DNA of 8,968 nucleotides from Atopobiaceae bacterium (GTDB taxonomy: Bacteria; Actinomycetota; Coriobacteriia; Coriobacteriales; Atopobiaceae), in contig JAFWLX010000157.1 of the NCBI GenBank assembly GCA_017510875.1, forward strand, positions 1 to 8,968, read 5' to 3'. The notes beneath the pieces are model-generated. The model worked only from the letters and a program-made list of their open reading frames with translations, ran no database searches and was not told the origin of the DNA. This document shows, piece by piece, positions 1 through 7,500 of this stretch (its first letter is position 1; every line of letters begins with the position of its first letter). A program made the position numbers and the translations under genes.

Positions 1-681
1 CCTGCAGACCTGAGTAAGAGCATCATCTGCGTGTACAGCAACGATGGGCCCTGCATGGCTCCCGAGGTCATGCCTGTTGACAGCCGTGAGGTGCTAGGGC
101 CAAAGCTCAAGCGTCTTGTGCCTACCTACAGCGTTGTTGGCATGATCTTCTCGAACCCCGATGACCAGCGCATCATAGTTGGTAGTAGCGGCATTGGCAT
201 TGGGCAGCACGATTCGGCCACGTGGAAGTTTACGCCTAGGGGCATGAAGGAAGAGCCTAAGCTTCAAATAGACTGCAAGGTCATCAACGACTCGATTGCA
301 GAATGGGCACGGGGACTTCCGCTTGCCGAGCGTGAGCGTATGACCAACGAGCTGTTTGACGCACTTGAGGTGGGAGGCGCACAGACCTTTGAAGACATCC
401 TGATGTCAAAAGACGGGCTGAAGAAGGTCTTTAAGGCGCTGAACAAGGCTGATGAACGCACCCGAAAGATGGTGAACGCCCTGCTTAGTGCCACTCTTGC
501 CAATTCGGTCGGCACAGTAAAGAAGGCAACGCAGGATGCTATCGAGCAGTGGAGAAAGGATGCGAAAGTAGCAGCAAATGACGCTCTTGAACAGTTGGGA
601 AAGAATGCCATGGATGCCGCAGAGGATGCTCTTCGCAAGCTTGTAGAGTCGGTGATGGAGCCCAGCAAAGACGATACCTAG
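1..681 (+). CDS. DUF2974 / Mbeg1-like alpha/beta-hydrolase-type protein, C-terminal part (5' end outside the window)
   Basis: The reading frame is open from base 1 to the TAG at 679-681, giving 226 residues of a longer protein. The internal GTG at 31 is not the start, because recognisable family sequence already runs through it. The first 80 or so residues resemble the C-terminal half of DUF2974 (Mbeg1-like, lipase-like alpha/beta-hydrolase fold) proteins: an N-D-G-P turn at residues 14-17, a VPTYSVVGM strand at 40-48, and a G-Q-H-D motif with His70. In that fold the Asp of NDGP and the His of QHD are the likely acid and base of the triad; the nucleophile Ser would lie upstream, outside the window. 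From about residue 145 the chain becomes a long Ala/Lys/Asp/Glu-rich amphipathic helix (repeated K-DA / N-AL / D-AL pattern) with no membrane segment, ending in a charged tail. The family assignment is by motif recognition and the substrate is unknown. The gene converges with the membrane-protein gene at 826-1191. Confidence 0.72.
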   Translation, partial: PADLSKSIICVYSNDGPCMAPEVMPVDSREVLGPKLKRLVPTYSVVGMIFSNPDDQRIIVGSSGIGIGQHDSATWKFTPRGMKEEPKLQIDCKVINDSIAEWARGLPLAERERMTNELFDALEVGGAQTFEDILMSKDGLKKVFKALNKADERTRKMVNALLSATLANSVGTVKKATQDAIEQWRKDAKVAANDALEQLGKNAMDAAEDALRKLVESVMEPSKDDT

Positions 682-713
682 ACTGGGCCAGATTTGCGTT
701 CTGCCATCGGGTC

Positions 714-750
714 TCATTTGACTCGTTCGAACGAGTTGTGAGTCAAATGA
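714..750. repeat. Compound palindrome in the convergent intergenic gap
   Basis: An 11-bp perfect inverted repeat (TCATTTGACTC at 714-724 and GAGTCAAATGA at 740-750) encloses and partly competes with a 16-bp perfect palindrome, ACTCGTTCGAACGAGT, at 721-736. A third possible pairing joins TTGTGAG (736-742) to CTCACAA (764-770). No T-run follows on either strand, so it is a poor classical terminator. It may be a REP/BIME-like intergenic repeat, a protein-binding site or a cruciform. The geometry is seen directly; the function is not known. Confidence 0.8.
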
Positions 751-770
751 CCTGTCCCTTTGTCTCACAA

Positions 771-801
771 AGCGCCCCGTACCACTATGGTACGGGGCGC
801 T
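771..801. terminator. Perfect 14-bp GC-rich hairpin, probable (bidirectional) terminator
   Basis: AGCGCCCCGTACCA (771-784) pairs perfectly with TGGTACGGGGCGCT (788-801) around the three-base loop CTA. It lies 25 bases beyond the stop codon of the - strand membrane-protein gene and 90 bases beyond the stop of the + strand gene. Read on the - strand the stem is followed by TTGTGAGAC, a weak T-run; on the + strand it is followed by GGCATCAGGTTGTTT, where the T-rich part is late. Position between convergent genes and stem strength support termination, most likely for the - strand gene. The poor U-tract is the main doubt. Confidence 0.68.
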
Positions 802-825
802 GGCATCAGGTTGTTTGATGAGGCT

Positions 826-1191
826 TTACTCAGAACCACCAATTATCGAGCCAATGAAAGAAGAGGCAAGCGAGATGATGATGGATCCAAAGAAGGCCGA
901 CCAGAAGGAGTCGATGGCAATGCCAGAGCCAAAGAGGTCAACCGACAGGGTTCCGGCCAACTGAAGCATGAAGGCATCGATTACCAGGTAAAAGAGACCC
1001 AGTGTCACGATGTTGATGGGACGCGAGAGTACCCTGACAAGGGGCTTGACAAAGGCGTTTACCAAAGCGAGTGCCAAAGCGCACATTGCGGGGCCAGCAT
1101 AGGAGCCACCTACGGCTTGGATACCAGGAACGATGGCAATGGCAATGGCCGTGGCGATAGTGGTTGTAAGCCAAGTAAGCAGGAATTCCAT
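826..1191 (-). CDS. YvlD / phage holin family 4-like small integral membrane protein
   Basis: This is a 121-residue, very hydrophobic protein with four predicted membrane helices at about residues 4-24, 31-51, 59-82 and 96-118. The core pattern N-A-F-V-K-P (45-50), then a short R-P-x-N-I-V-T-L-G-L-F stretch (57-67), an I-D-A loop and F-W-S-A-F-F-G (96-102) matches the PF04020 superfamily (Phage_holin_4_2, YvlD-like). Members are mostly chromosomal inner-membrane proteins of unknown role, not real phage holins, and nothing nearby looks like a prophage. The ATG at 1189-1191 is chosen because the - strand reads GGAAAGGA followed by six bases and then ATG, a strong ribosome binding site. The stop (TAA) is at 826-828, followed by the hairpin at 771-801. 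The gene is divergent from addB and shares a 172-base control region with it. Longer + strand frames over this stretch show no family resemblance. Confidence 0.85.
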   Translation of the reverse strand: MEFLLTWLTTTIATAIAIAIVPGIQAVGGSYAGPAMCALALALVNAFVKPLVRVLSRPINIVTLGLFYLVIDAFMLQLAGTLSVDLFGSGIAIDSFWSAFFGSIIISLASSFIGSIIGGSE

Positions 1192-1223
1192 GACAGATCC
1201 TTTCCGTGCAGTGTAAACAGTCG

Positions 1224-1247
1224 AATCACGTGGCTTGCTCCGTGATT
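1224..1247. repeat. 7-bp inverted repeat in the divergent control region
   Basis: AATCACG (1224-1230) and CGTGATT (1241-1247) are perfect inverted copies separated by ten bases (TGGCTTGCTC). The repeat sits between the candidate - strand promoter and the start of the membrane-protein gene, so it would be in that gene's 5' leader or could be an operator. No T-run follows it. Seven-base arms can occur by chance, so its role is only suggested by position. Confidence 0.45.
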
Positions 1248-1257
1248 AAGCAGAGAC

Positions 1258-1284
1258 TTTATACCCTATTTGCCAACTTCACAA
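1258..1284 (-). promoter_or_regulatory. Candidate - strand promoter for the YvlD-like gene
   Basis: Read on the - strand, TTGTGA (1284 to 1279) is followed after 15 bases by TATAAA (1263 to 1258). The -10 matches five of six consensus positions and the -35 four of six; the 15-base spacer is shorter than the ideal 17. Transcription would begin near 1251, giving a leader of about 60 bases that contains the inverted repeat at 1224-1247. No comparably good + strand promoter for addB is visible in 1192-1363; the best match (TTGCTC 1235-1240, 17 bases, TTTATA 1258-1263) is weak. Confidence 0.4.
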
Positions 1285-1351
1285 CACGGGTAATCGTACG
1301 TACATAGTGTCTGCTTCACTTGGTAACATGGCACATGTCATGCTGCCCGTT

Positions 1352-1357
1352 GAGAGG
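1352..1357 (+). promoter_or_regulatory. Ribosome binding site deciding the addB start
   Basis: GAGAGG at 1352-1357 is a good Shine-Dalgarno sequence six bases before ATG 1364. The frame is open 19 codons further upstream, to GTG 1307, but none of the earlier start codons has a purine-rich site at the right distance, and the ATG at 1358 directly abuts this one. The residues before Met1364 also do not look like the start of a RexB-type protein. Confidence 0.6.
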
Positions 1358-1363
1358 ATGCCC

Positions 1364-4300
1364 ATGTCCCTAACCATTGTCACCACAACCCAGGAGGGCT
1401 TGCTCACAGATGATCTGCTGGCAGCGCTGCGCGAAGGCATCGCTTTGTGCGACAGCGCCCTTTTGTTTGTGCCAAGCTTTGCGCAGGCGCTTGATGTGCA
1501 GCGCAAGCTTGCAGATGAGCCAGGGCTTGCGCTGGCGGTAACGGTTACCACTCCTGCGGCATGGGTGCAGGAGCGCTGGGAGGTATGGGGCGATGGACGC
1601 ACGCTCGCTTCGCCAATTGCGCTCACCTTGCTGGCGCGCAAGGCGCTTCTAAGGGCTGACAAGGACGAGCTTGGCCCCATGCAGGTCTCGCCCGGCTTGA
1701 CAAATGTCCTTGCAAGTCTTGTTGGCCGGGCGCTTCCCTGGCTGCCGTTGGACAAGAACGCAAAGGTGCAGCAGGACATTTGTGCTCAAGCTGGCCTTAC
1801 CAGGGCCGAGACGCTGCTGGTGGGTCTGGCGGGCAAGGTAAGCCAACTGCTACGCGAGCACGGGCAGGTGAGTGCTGCCGAGGCCTCGGCGCAGGTTGTT
1901 GGCCGCATGGCTGATGCTGGGGTGCAGCTTCCACCGGTTGTTGCGACGGGCTTTACGACCATGACGCGCACCGAACGCGAGCTGTTATGCGCACTAAAAG
2001 ATCAAACCCGTGTTACCGTGCTGGTTGCCACCTGCAACGGTCCGGCTTCGGAGCAGACAGATCAGCTGGTGCGTTGGTTCCAGCAGGCCTGTCAGCCCAC
2101 CGTTTTGTCGCGCACTGCTCGGCACGAGGCGGCTCGCAGCAACGAGCTCTCCGCTCTGGTCAACGCGCTCTTTAGTGATGCCACCCTAGAGGCATCCACC
2201 TGCTCGTCGGTCGACTTGCTTTTGGCGGCAGGACCTGTGGCCGAGGCCGAGCTGGTTGCCCGAAGGGTTTCTCAGCTTTTGGCAAGCAGAGATGTAGAGC
2301 AGGTAGTTGTGTCTGTGCCCAACATGGTGCGTGCCCGACGCGAGCTGGTGCCCAAGCTTGTTGCGCGTGGCGTTGGCGTGCGCCTCTCGTATCGCAGGCC
2401 CTTGCTTGACACGCCCAGCGCCCAGGCTTTCTTTGCCTTTGCGCGCATTGTGGCCTTGCTTGCCGAGCTTGATGCAAACTGGCCTTTGCCAATAGAGGGC
2501 ATGGACGGACCTGTTGCCCAGTTGGGCGATATGAGCTGGTGGCCTCCTCGCGAGCTTTCCGACTTTTTGCTGTCAGACATTGCTCACGTAGACGCAACAA
2601 GGGCTTGGTGGAATGATGCCGTCTGGCGCGGCAACCGTCTGCTGACTCCCGCGCAGCTTTTGGCACAGCTGCAGTCCGAGCGCGATACCTCTCGTGGCGT
2701 AGCTCAGGCAACTGCCGAGCTGCTGCGAGGCCGTATGGGCTCGGCCGCCTCAAGGCTTCTTTTGCCGTATGTGGAGCAGCTGTCCTTGGGTGAGCTAAGC
2801 ACAGACGAGCATGCAGATGAGGCGCGCGAGGTGTTGCAGGCCATTCTTGCGTTGGCAGGTACCCTGCGCGAGCTGGGCGTTACTACCGACACCAAAGTAA
2901 AGGACGCCGTATCGCTGGGCGAGCTGGTTGAGATTGCTGCTTGGGCGGCCGAGTCAAGTGGTGTGATGCGTCGCATGGACGTGTTGCCTGCGGGGGCAGA
3001 GGAATCTGCGATGTGCCCCCGCGTGCGCCTTATGACCCCTGGCGAGACGGCACGCCTTGCTCCGGCCTCTGTTGATGCGCTTGTGCTGTGCGGGCACACC
3101 ACAGCCGAGCAACCCATAACGGCAGCAGATGACCTGTTGTCTGCACTTCTCGAACAGCTGGCTATAGAGCCTGCATCCAATCCTATGGCCCGCGCGCGTG
3201 CTGCGTTTCGTGCCCAGGTCTGTGCTGCACGCGCTCACCTGGTGCTAGAGCGCGCCCTGCACGATGCTGACTCCAAACCCACCTACCCCTCGGTCATGCT
3301 CTCCGAGCTGCTCGCCGCTTATGGCATTCCCGCCTCAGCTCCCTACGAGGCCATTACCTTGCCCAAGCAGACGCTTGCCGAGACAAGCCTTGCCCAGAGC
3401 CTATCGGTGCGAGGGAATGACGCGCAACCGTCTTCCGTCTGTGACCCAGAGCCTGCGGGCAGGCTTTCCAACAAGGCGCGCGGCCTTGTCTTTGTCCCTC
3501 AGGATGGCAGCGTGTTTGAAGACAATGCCAAGCCCGTGCTCTCTGCCTCGCAGATAGAGACCTACCTTGACTGTCCCTACAAATGGTTTAGCCTGCGCCG
3601 ACTGCGTCTGGGTACGGTGGACGCGGGCCACGGCGGCATGGAAATGGGGACCTTTGCGCACAGGGTGCTTGAGGTTACCCATCGCGAGCTGCTTGCGCAG
3701 GCCCTTGAGGCCCAGGTGCCGGGAGTTGCTCGTGACGAGCTGCTGGCTCAGATCGAGGTGGACCCTGCTCGCCATGTGCCAAACTCGCGCGTGGATGCCT
3801 CGAACCTCCAGCAGGCGTGTGCTGCACTCGAGCACGAGTTTGAGCTGCATCGGCAGCATATGTACATGGTGCGGCGCCCGCGCCTGTCCCAACAGTTGCT
3901 GGTGGCACATAGCGCTGCAGAGCGTGCACAAGAGGAGCAGTTGCGCCAAGACCTGCTCTCATCGCTTGCATATCAGACGCGCATTCTAGAGGGCTTCGAG
4001 CCGCGTCTCTTTGAGTGGAGCTTTGGTCGGCATGGCAACTTGGTTGAATACGCTGGTGCGTACTTTACCGGCACGGTTGACCGTATTGACGTGAGCCCGC
4101 ATGGCACGGCCGTGATTGTGGACTATAAGCACAAGAATCCGCAGGGTTTTGCTGCAGAGTACGATGCTTTGCAAGACGGCGTGCTTGAGGGCGAGCAGCT
4201 GCCCAATCGCGTCCAATCGCTCATCTATGCACAGGTTGTGCGCCGAGCCTTTAGCGAGCGCCTGCGTCTGGTGGGCAGCGTGTATCTAAGCACTAAGAGC

Positions 4301-4564
4301 CCGCATGCCCTAGCTGGTGTAGCTGACGCAAATGTGGCTGACCTTGTCTTTGGGCGTGTGAGCTCGCAGCGTCTTCCACGCGTGAGCGTTCCGTGTGACG
4401 AGGGTGGCCAGAGTGGCATGAAGGGCCTGCTCGACCGTACCGAAGAGCTGGTGGCAAAGCAGGTGCAGCAGATGATGGCAGGCAACACCGAGGCACGTCC
4501 GCGCGATGCGCACTCGTGCGACTTCTGTCCCGTCATGCAATGCGAGAGAAGGGTGGCCCGGTAA
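1364..4564 (+). CDS. addB: AddB/RexB-type subunit of the AddAB helicase-nuclease (PD-(D/E)XK nuclease with Fe-S cysteines)
   Basis: AddB (1066 residues) pairs with AddA to resect double-strand DNA ends for RecA loading; in characterised AddAB it holds the Chi-scanning site and the nuclease that cuts the 5' strand. The C-terminal RecB-like nuclease is clear: a CPYKWF motif with Cys737, His766 in G-T-F-A-H, Asp906 in G-T-V-D-R-I-D, Asp920 and Lys922 in V-D-Y-K, and Gln951/Tyr955 in the QxxxY motif. Cys737 with Cys1052, Cys1055 and Cys1060 are the expected 4Fe-4S ligands. The last three are spaced CX2CX4C, whereas the usual form is CX2CX5C. The N-terminus (MSLTIVTTT) has no Walker A, unlike Bacillus AddB but like RexB, so ATP hydrolysis by this subunit is unlikely. 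The ATG at 1364 is chosen because GAGAGG (1352-1357) lies six bases upstream; in-frame GTG 1307 and ATGs 1328, 1340 and 1358 lack such a site. Its stop overlaps the addA start. Confidence 0.93.
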   Translation: MSLTIVTTTQEGLLTDDLLAALREGIALCDSALLFVPSFAQALDVQRKLADEPGLALAVTVTTPAAWVQERWEVWGDGRTLASPIALTLLARKALLRADKDELGPMQVSPGLTNVLASLVGRALPWLPLDKNAKVQQDICAQAGLTRAETLLVGLAGKVSQLLREHGQVSAAEASAQVVGRMADAGVQLPPVVATGFTTMTRTERELLCALKDQTRVTVLVATCNGPASEQTDQLVRWFQQACQPTVLSRTARHEAARSNELSALVNALFSDATLEASTCSSVDLLLAAGPVAEAELVARRVSQLLASRDVEQVVVSVPNMVRARRELVPKLVARGVGVRLSYRRPLLDTPSAQAFFAFARIVALLAELDANWPLPIEGMDGPVAQLGDMSWWPPRELSDFLLSDIAHVDATRAWWNDAVWRGNRLLTPAQLLAQLQSERDTSRGVAQATAELLRGRMGSAASRLLLPYVEQLSLGELSTDEHADEAREVLQAILALAGTLRELGVTTDTKVKDAVSLGELVEIAAWAAESSGVMRRMDVLPAGAEESAMCPRVRLMTPGETARLAPASVDALVLCGHTTAEQPITAADDLLSALLEQLAIEPASNPMARARAAFRAQVCAARAHLVLERALHDADSKPTYPSVMLSELLAAYGIPASAPYEAITLPKQTLAETSLAQSLSVRGNDAQPSSVCDPEPAGRLSNKARGLVFVPQDGSVFEDNAKPVLSASQIETYLDCPYKWFSLRRLRLGTVDAGHGGMEMGTFAHRVLEVTHRELLAQALEAQVPGVARDELLAQIEVDPARHVPNSRVDASNLQQACAALEHEFELHRQHMYMVRRPRLSQQLLVAHSAAERAQEEQLRQDLLSSLAYQTRILEGFEPRLFEWSFGRHGNLVEYAGAYFTGTVDRIDVSPHGTAVIVDYKHKNPQGFAAEYDALQDGVLEGEQLPNRVQSLIYAQVVRRAFSERLRLVGSVYLSTKSPHALAGVADANVADLVFGRVSSQRLPRVSVPCDEGGQSGMKGLLDRTEELVAKQVQQMMAGNTEARPRDAHSCDFCPVMQCERRVAR

Positions 4565-7500
4565 TGGCAGGCATAGACTTGGCACAGCTCAACGCCTCGC
4601 AGCGTGCGGTGGTGCAGCGGCTTGACGAGCCACTGTTTGTGGCGGCAGGCGCTGGCTCGGGCAAGACCTTCACTCTGACGGCACGCCTTGTGCACGCGCT
4701 CTCTCCAGGGAGCGCGGCAGATGGTGGGCGCTATCTAGACTCCATCAATCAAGCGTTGGTCATCACGTTTACCGAGGCGGCTGCTCTAGAGATAAAGGAG
4801 CGCGTACGTCAGGCTCTGCGCGCAGCGGGTGAGGACGACCCCCTTCTATACGAAGAGTCGCTGCGCGTGGACGGCGCTTGGATATCGACCATTCACGGCA
4901 TGTGCTCGCGCATCTTGCATCGCCACGCCATCGAGCTGGGCATAGACCCAGAGTTTGCGGTGTGCGAGGGCAGTGTGGCAGGTGCGTTGTATGCCCAGGC
5001 GCTCGACGAGGTGATGTCCCAGGTACAAGACAGTGACGAGTATGCCGCCCTTCGCGCCGAGTACCCCTTGTGGACGGCAAGCAGTGGTTCTGTTGTGGGA
5101 ATGATCGAGGTGCTTCGCGGCGAGGCTTCCAAATGCGCCCATGGCTTTGACGACCTCGTATGTCCCAACTCGCATGAGGCGGCGGCTGATTTGGCGGCAC
5201 TGTGCCGCATCTTTGAGTCCATCGTCTCGCTCAAGCTTACGCAAAAGCAGCGCGATGTTGCCGAGGCATCTCTTGCACCGCTGTCCGAGTTTGTCCAGCT
5301 GGTTCCCAGCGAGCAGACCGCCGCGCGTGCTTGCGAGGTGTTGGCACAAATCAAGGTGCCCGACCTGCGCAAAGCCGACCAGAAGCCCTTTAAGGAGGAT
5401 GCCAAGTGCCAGCTTGCACAGGCCACTTTGTGTGCCCAGTACGAGCGCGTTCAGGAGCTGTGCGCGCAGCTGGTTGGGCTGGCACGCCAGGTGGACGCTC
5501 GCTATGCACGGATAAAGGCCGAGCACTCGTATCTGGACAACGATGACCTCATCACACGTGCGCTGGCTGCGGTGGAGGGCAATCCCGAGGTGGCGCGCGA
5601 CTATGCCGGGCGTTTTCGCTTGGTGATGATAGACGAGTTTCAGGACACCGACGAGAAGCAGCTGCGGCTTATCTCGCTTTTGGCTGGCAAGGACGCGTGT
5701 CACCTGACCACAGTGGGTGATGCCCAGCAATCGATCTATCGCTTTCGCGGCGGCGACGTCGAGGTGTTTCGTGCGCGTGGTCGCGGCCTAGACGACGCAA
5801 GCCATGTGGCTATGGATGTCAACTATCGCTCGGATCATAACGTACTTGCGCTGGTAGAGCGTGTGTGCGGAGATGCAGGCGTTCTGGGCGACTTTCTCAA
5901 GCTTGCCGGCGACGCGGGCAGGCGCAGCCGCTACGCGGCGCGCGAGCAGGATGGGGGCGAGCCGTGCCGCATAAGGCTCGAGGTGGCAGAAGGCGGCAAC
6001 GCCGAGCTCATGAGTGCCACGCTGGCTGCCCAGCTTGCCGATCGGCTGGCGCAATATAGAGATGCTGGGCAGCCTGTAGGCAGCATGGCGCTGTTATTGG
6101 GTACAACAAGCAAGGTGGGGCTTTACCTTGATGCCTTGCGCGCGCGGGGTCTTCCGGCTGTGGTTACGGGCGGATCGTCGTTTTCGACTACACCCGAGGT
6201 AGGTGTGATGCAGGCCCTGCTGCACACGTTGGCAAACCCACACGACACCGAGACAGGGTTGTTCCGTCTGCTGAGCAGTGACATGTTTAGGCTTGACGCC
6301 AACGACTTCATACAGCTGGGAACTCGCTCGCAGGAGCTGCTTGACGCTCCCACAAAACGACCGGTCGAGCAGTGCTTTGTGACCGGACAGCTAGAGCTAT
6401 ACAAAGACGCCAAGCCCTCGGCTCGTCTGAAGGCGGCGCACGAGGTGCTCAGCCGCGCATTTTCTCGTCTTGGACGTTGGGGCTTGGCCGAGGTGTGTCA
6501 GGCGGTTATCGAGGAGAGCGGATGGCTGTTGCGCCTGCAGAGGCGGGGCATTGACGGCATGTCGGTAGCGGCCAACGTGCTTGCGGCCGTGCGCTACGTG
6601 CGCGAGCTTACCCAGACGCTGGGTTTGGGTGCGGCACGTGCCGCTGACGAGTTTGACCGCTGGCTAGAGGCAGCCAAGCTTACCCCGGCAAACCTTGTGG
6701 GGGACAGCGTTGATGCGGTTAAGGTCATGACCATCCATGGTTCAAAGGGCCTGCAGTTTGCCGTGACGGCAGTGGCGGAGTGCTGGGGAAACCCAAGCCA
6801 CACGGGACGACTCTCGCTAGGTAGGATTGATGGCAAATGCGTGGTGTGCCTGGCACCAAGACCTGCAGCAGGAAGCCTCTCCGCTGCCCGTAAGCAGATG
6901 GAGATACCCCAGGACGTGCAAGAATGCGGGTCGGTTGCCGAGTGGGCAGCTTTTCTGGATCAGCGTGAGATGGATGCCGAGGGAGCAGAAAAAGCGCGCC
7001 TGCTGTACGTGGCGCTTACGCGTGCCGAGGAGGCGCTGGTGGTGGGACTGCCCATCTCTGACAGCGAGCAGTATCTTTCTGCCTTGGCCATGGGCATGCT
7101 CTCGGCCTTTCCCGAGATGGACGAGCTTGAGGTGGGGGAGCATGTGCTTGAGGTGGCTCCCGAGCTTCCCATAGAGCTTGAGCGTCGTGTGAGCGATGGC
7201 ATGGGACGTGTGCGCTGTGAGCGGATCGAGGCACAGGTGAAGCCGGGGGTGGCCCGGTTGGTACATTTGGTGCGTCCGCCACGCGGATCAGGTGAGCCTT
7301 GGCAAGCGGTCTCTGGTGGAACGTTGGCAGGCTTTGACGGGCCTTTGCCTGCCAGCGTGTCACTCGTTCCGCTTTTGGGTACCGACGCCGCGCAAGCGCA
7401 GGCGGCCGATGAGCACTTCCTGCTGTTTGAGCCGCAAGAACACGACCAAGAGTGCGTGCCGTGGCGTGCGCGCGAGGGAGTGTTTAGCTACTCGTCTGCC

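Noticed and set aside
264..668. A 134-codon - strand frame inside the first gene
   Set aside because: Its Ser/Ala-rich product is the antisense of the helical tail of the + strand protein, whose conserved motifs make it the real gene.
826..1191. A prophage or lysis cassette, suggested by the holin-family name
   Set aside because: No endolysin, integrase or structural phage gene is nearby, and most members of this superfamily are ordinary chromosomal membrane proteins.
760..1245. A 161-codon + strand frame covering the YvlD-like gene
   Set aside because: It begins inside the terminator region and reads a low-complexity, charged sequence. The opposite strand encodes a clear membrane protein with a ribosome binding site.
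1307..1363. GTG 1307 as the addB start
   Set aside because: It has no ribosome binding site at the right distance and adds 19 residues that do not resemble the start of the family; ATG 1364 has GAGAGG six bases upstream.
3401..3949. A 182-codon open frame on the - strand inside addB, and similar ones at 2172-2753 and 2704-3180
   Set aside because: They lie antisense to the well-supported addB frame, are rich in Arg/Ala/Pro/His as expected of shadow frames, and have no family features.
4516..4563. ATG 4516 as the addA start
   Set aside because: It would put 16 extra residues over the Fe-S cysteine codons of addB. ATG 4564 has a good ribosome binding site and starts just before the Q-motif, as usual in this family.
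4846..5730. A 294-codon open frame on the - strand inside addA
   Set aside because: It is opposite a gene with every helicase motif intact. The product shows no recognisable domain, and such long antisense frames are common in GC-rich coding sequence.
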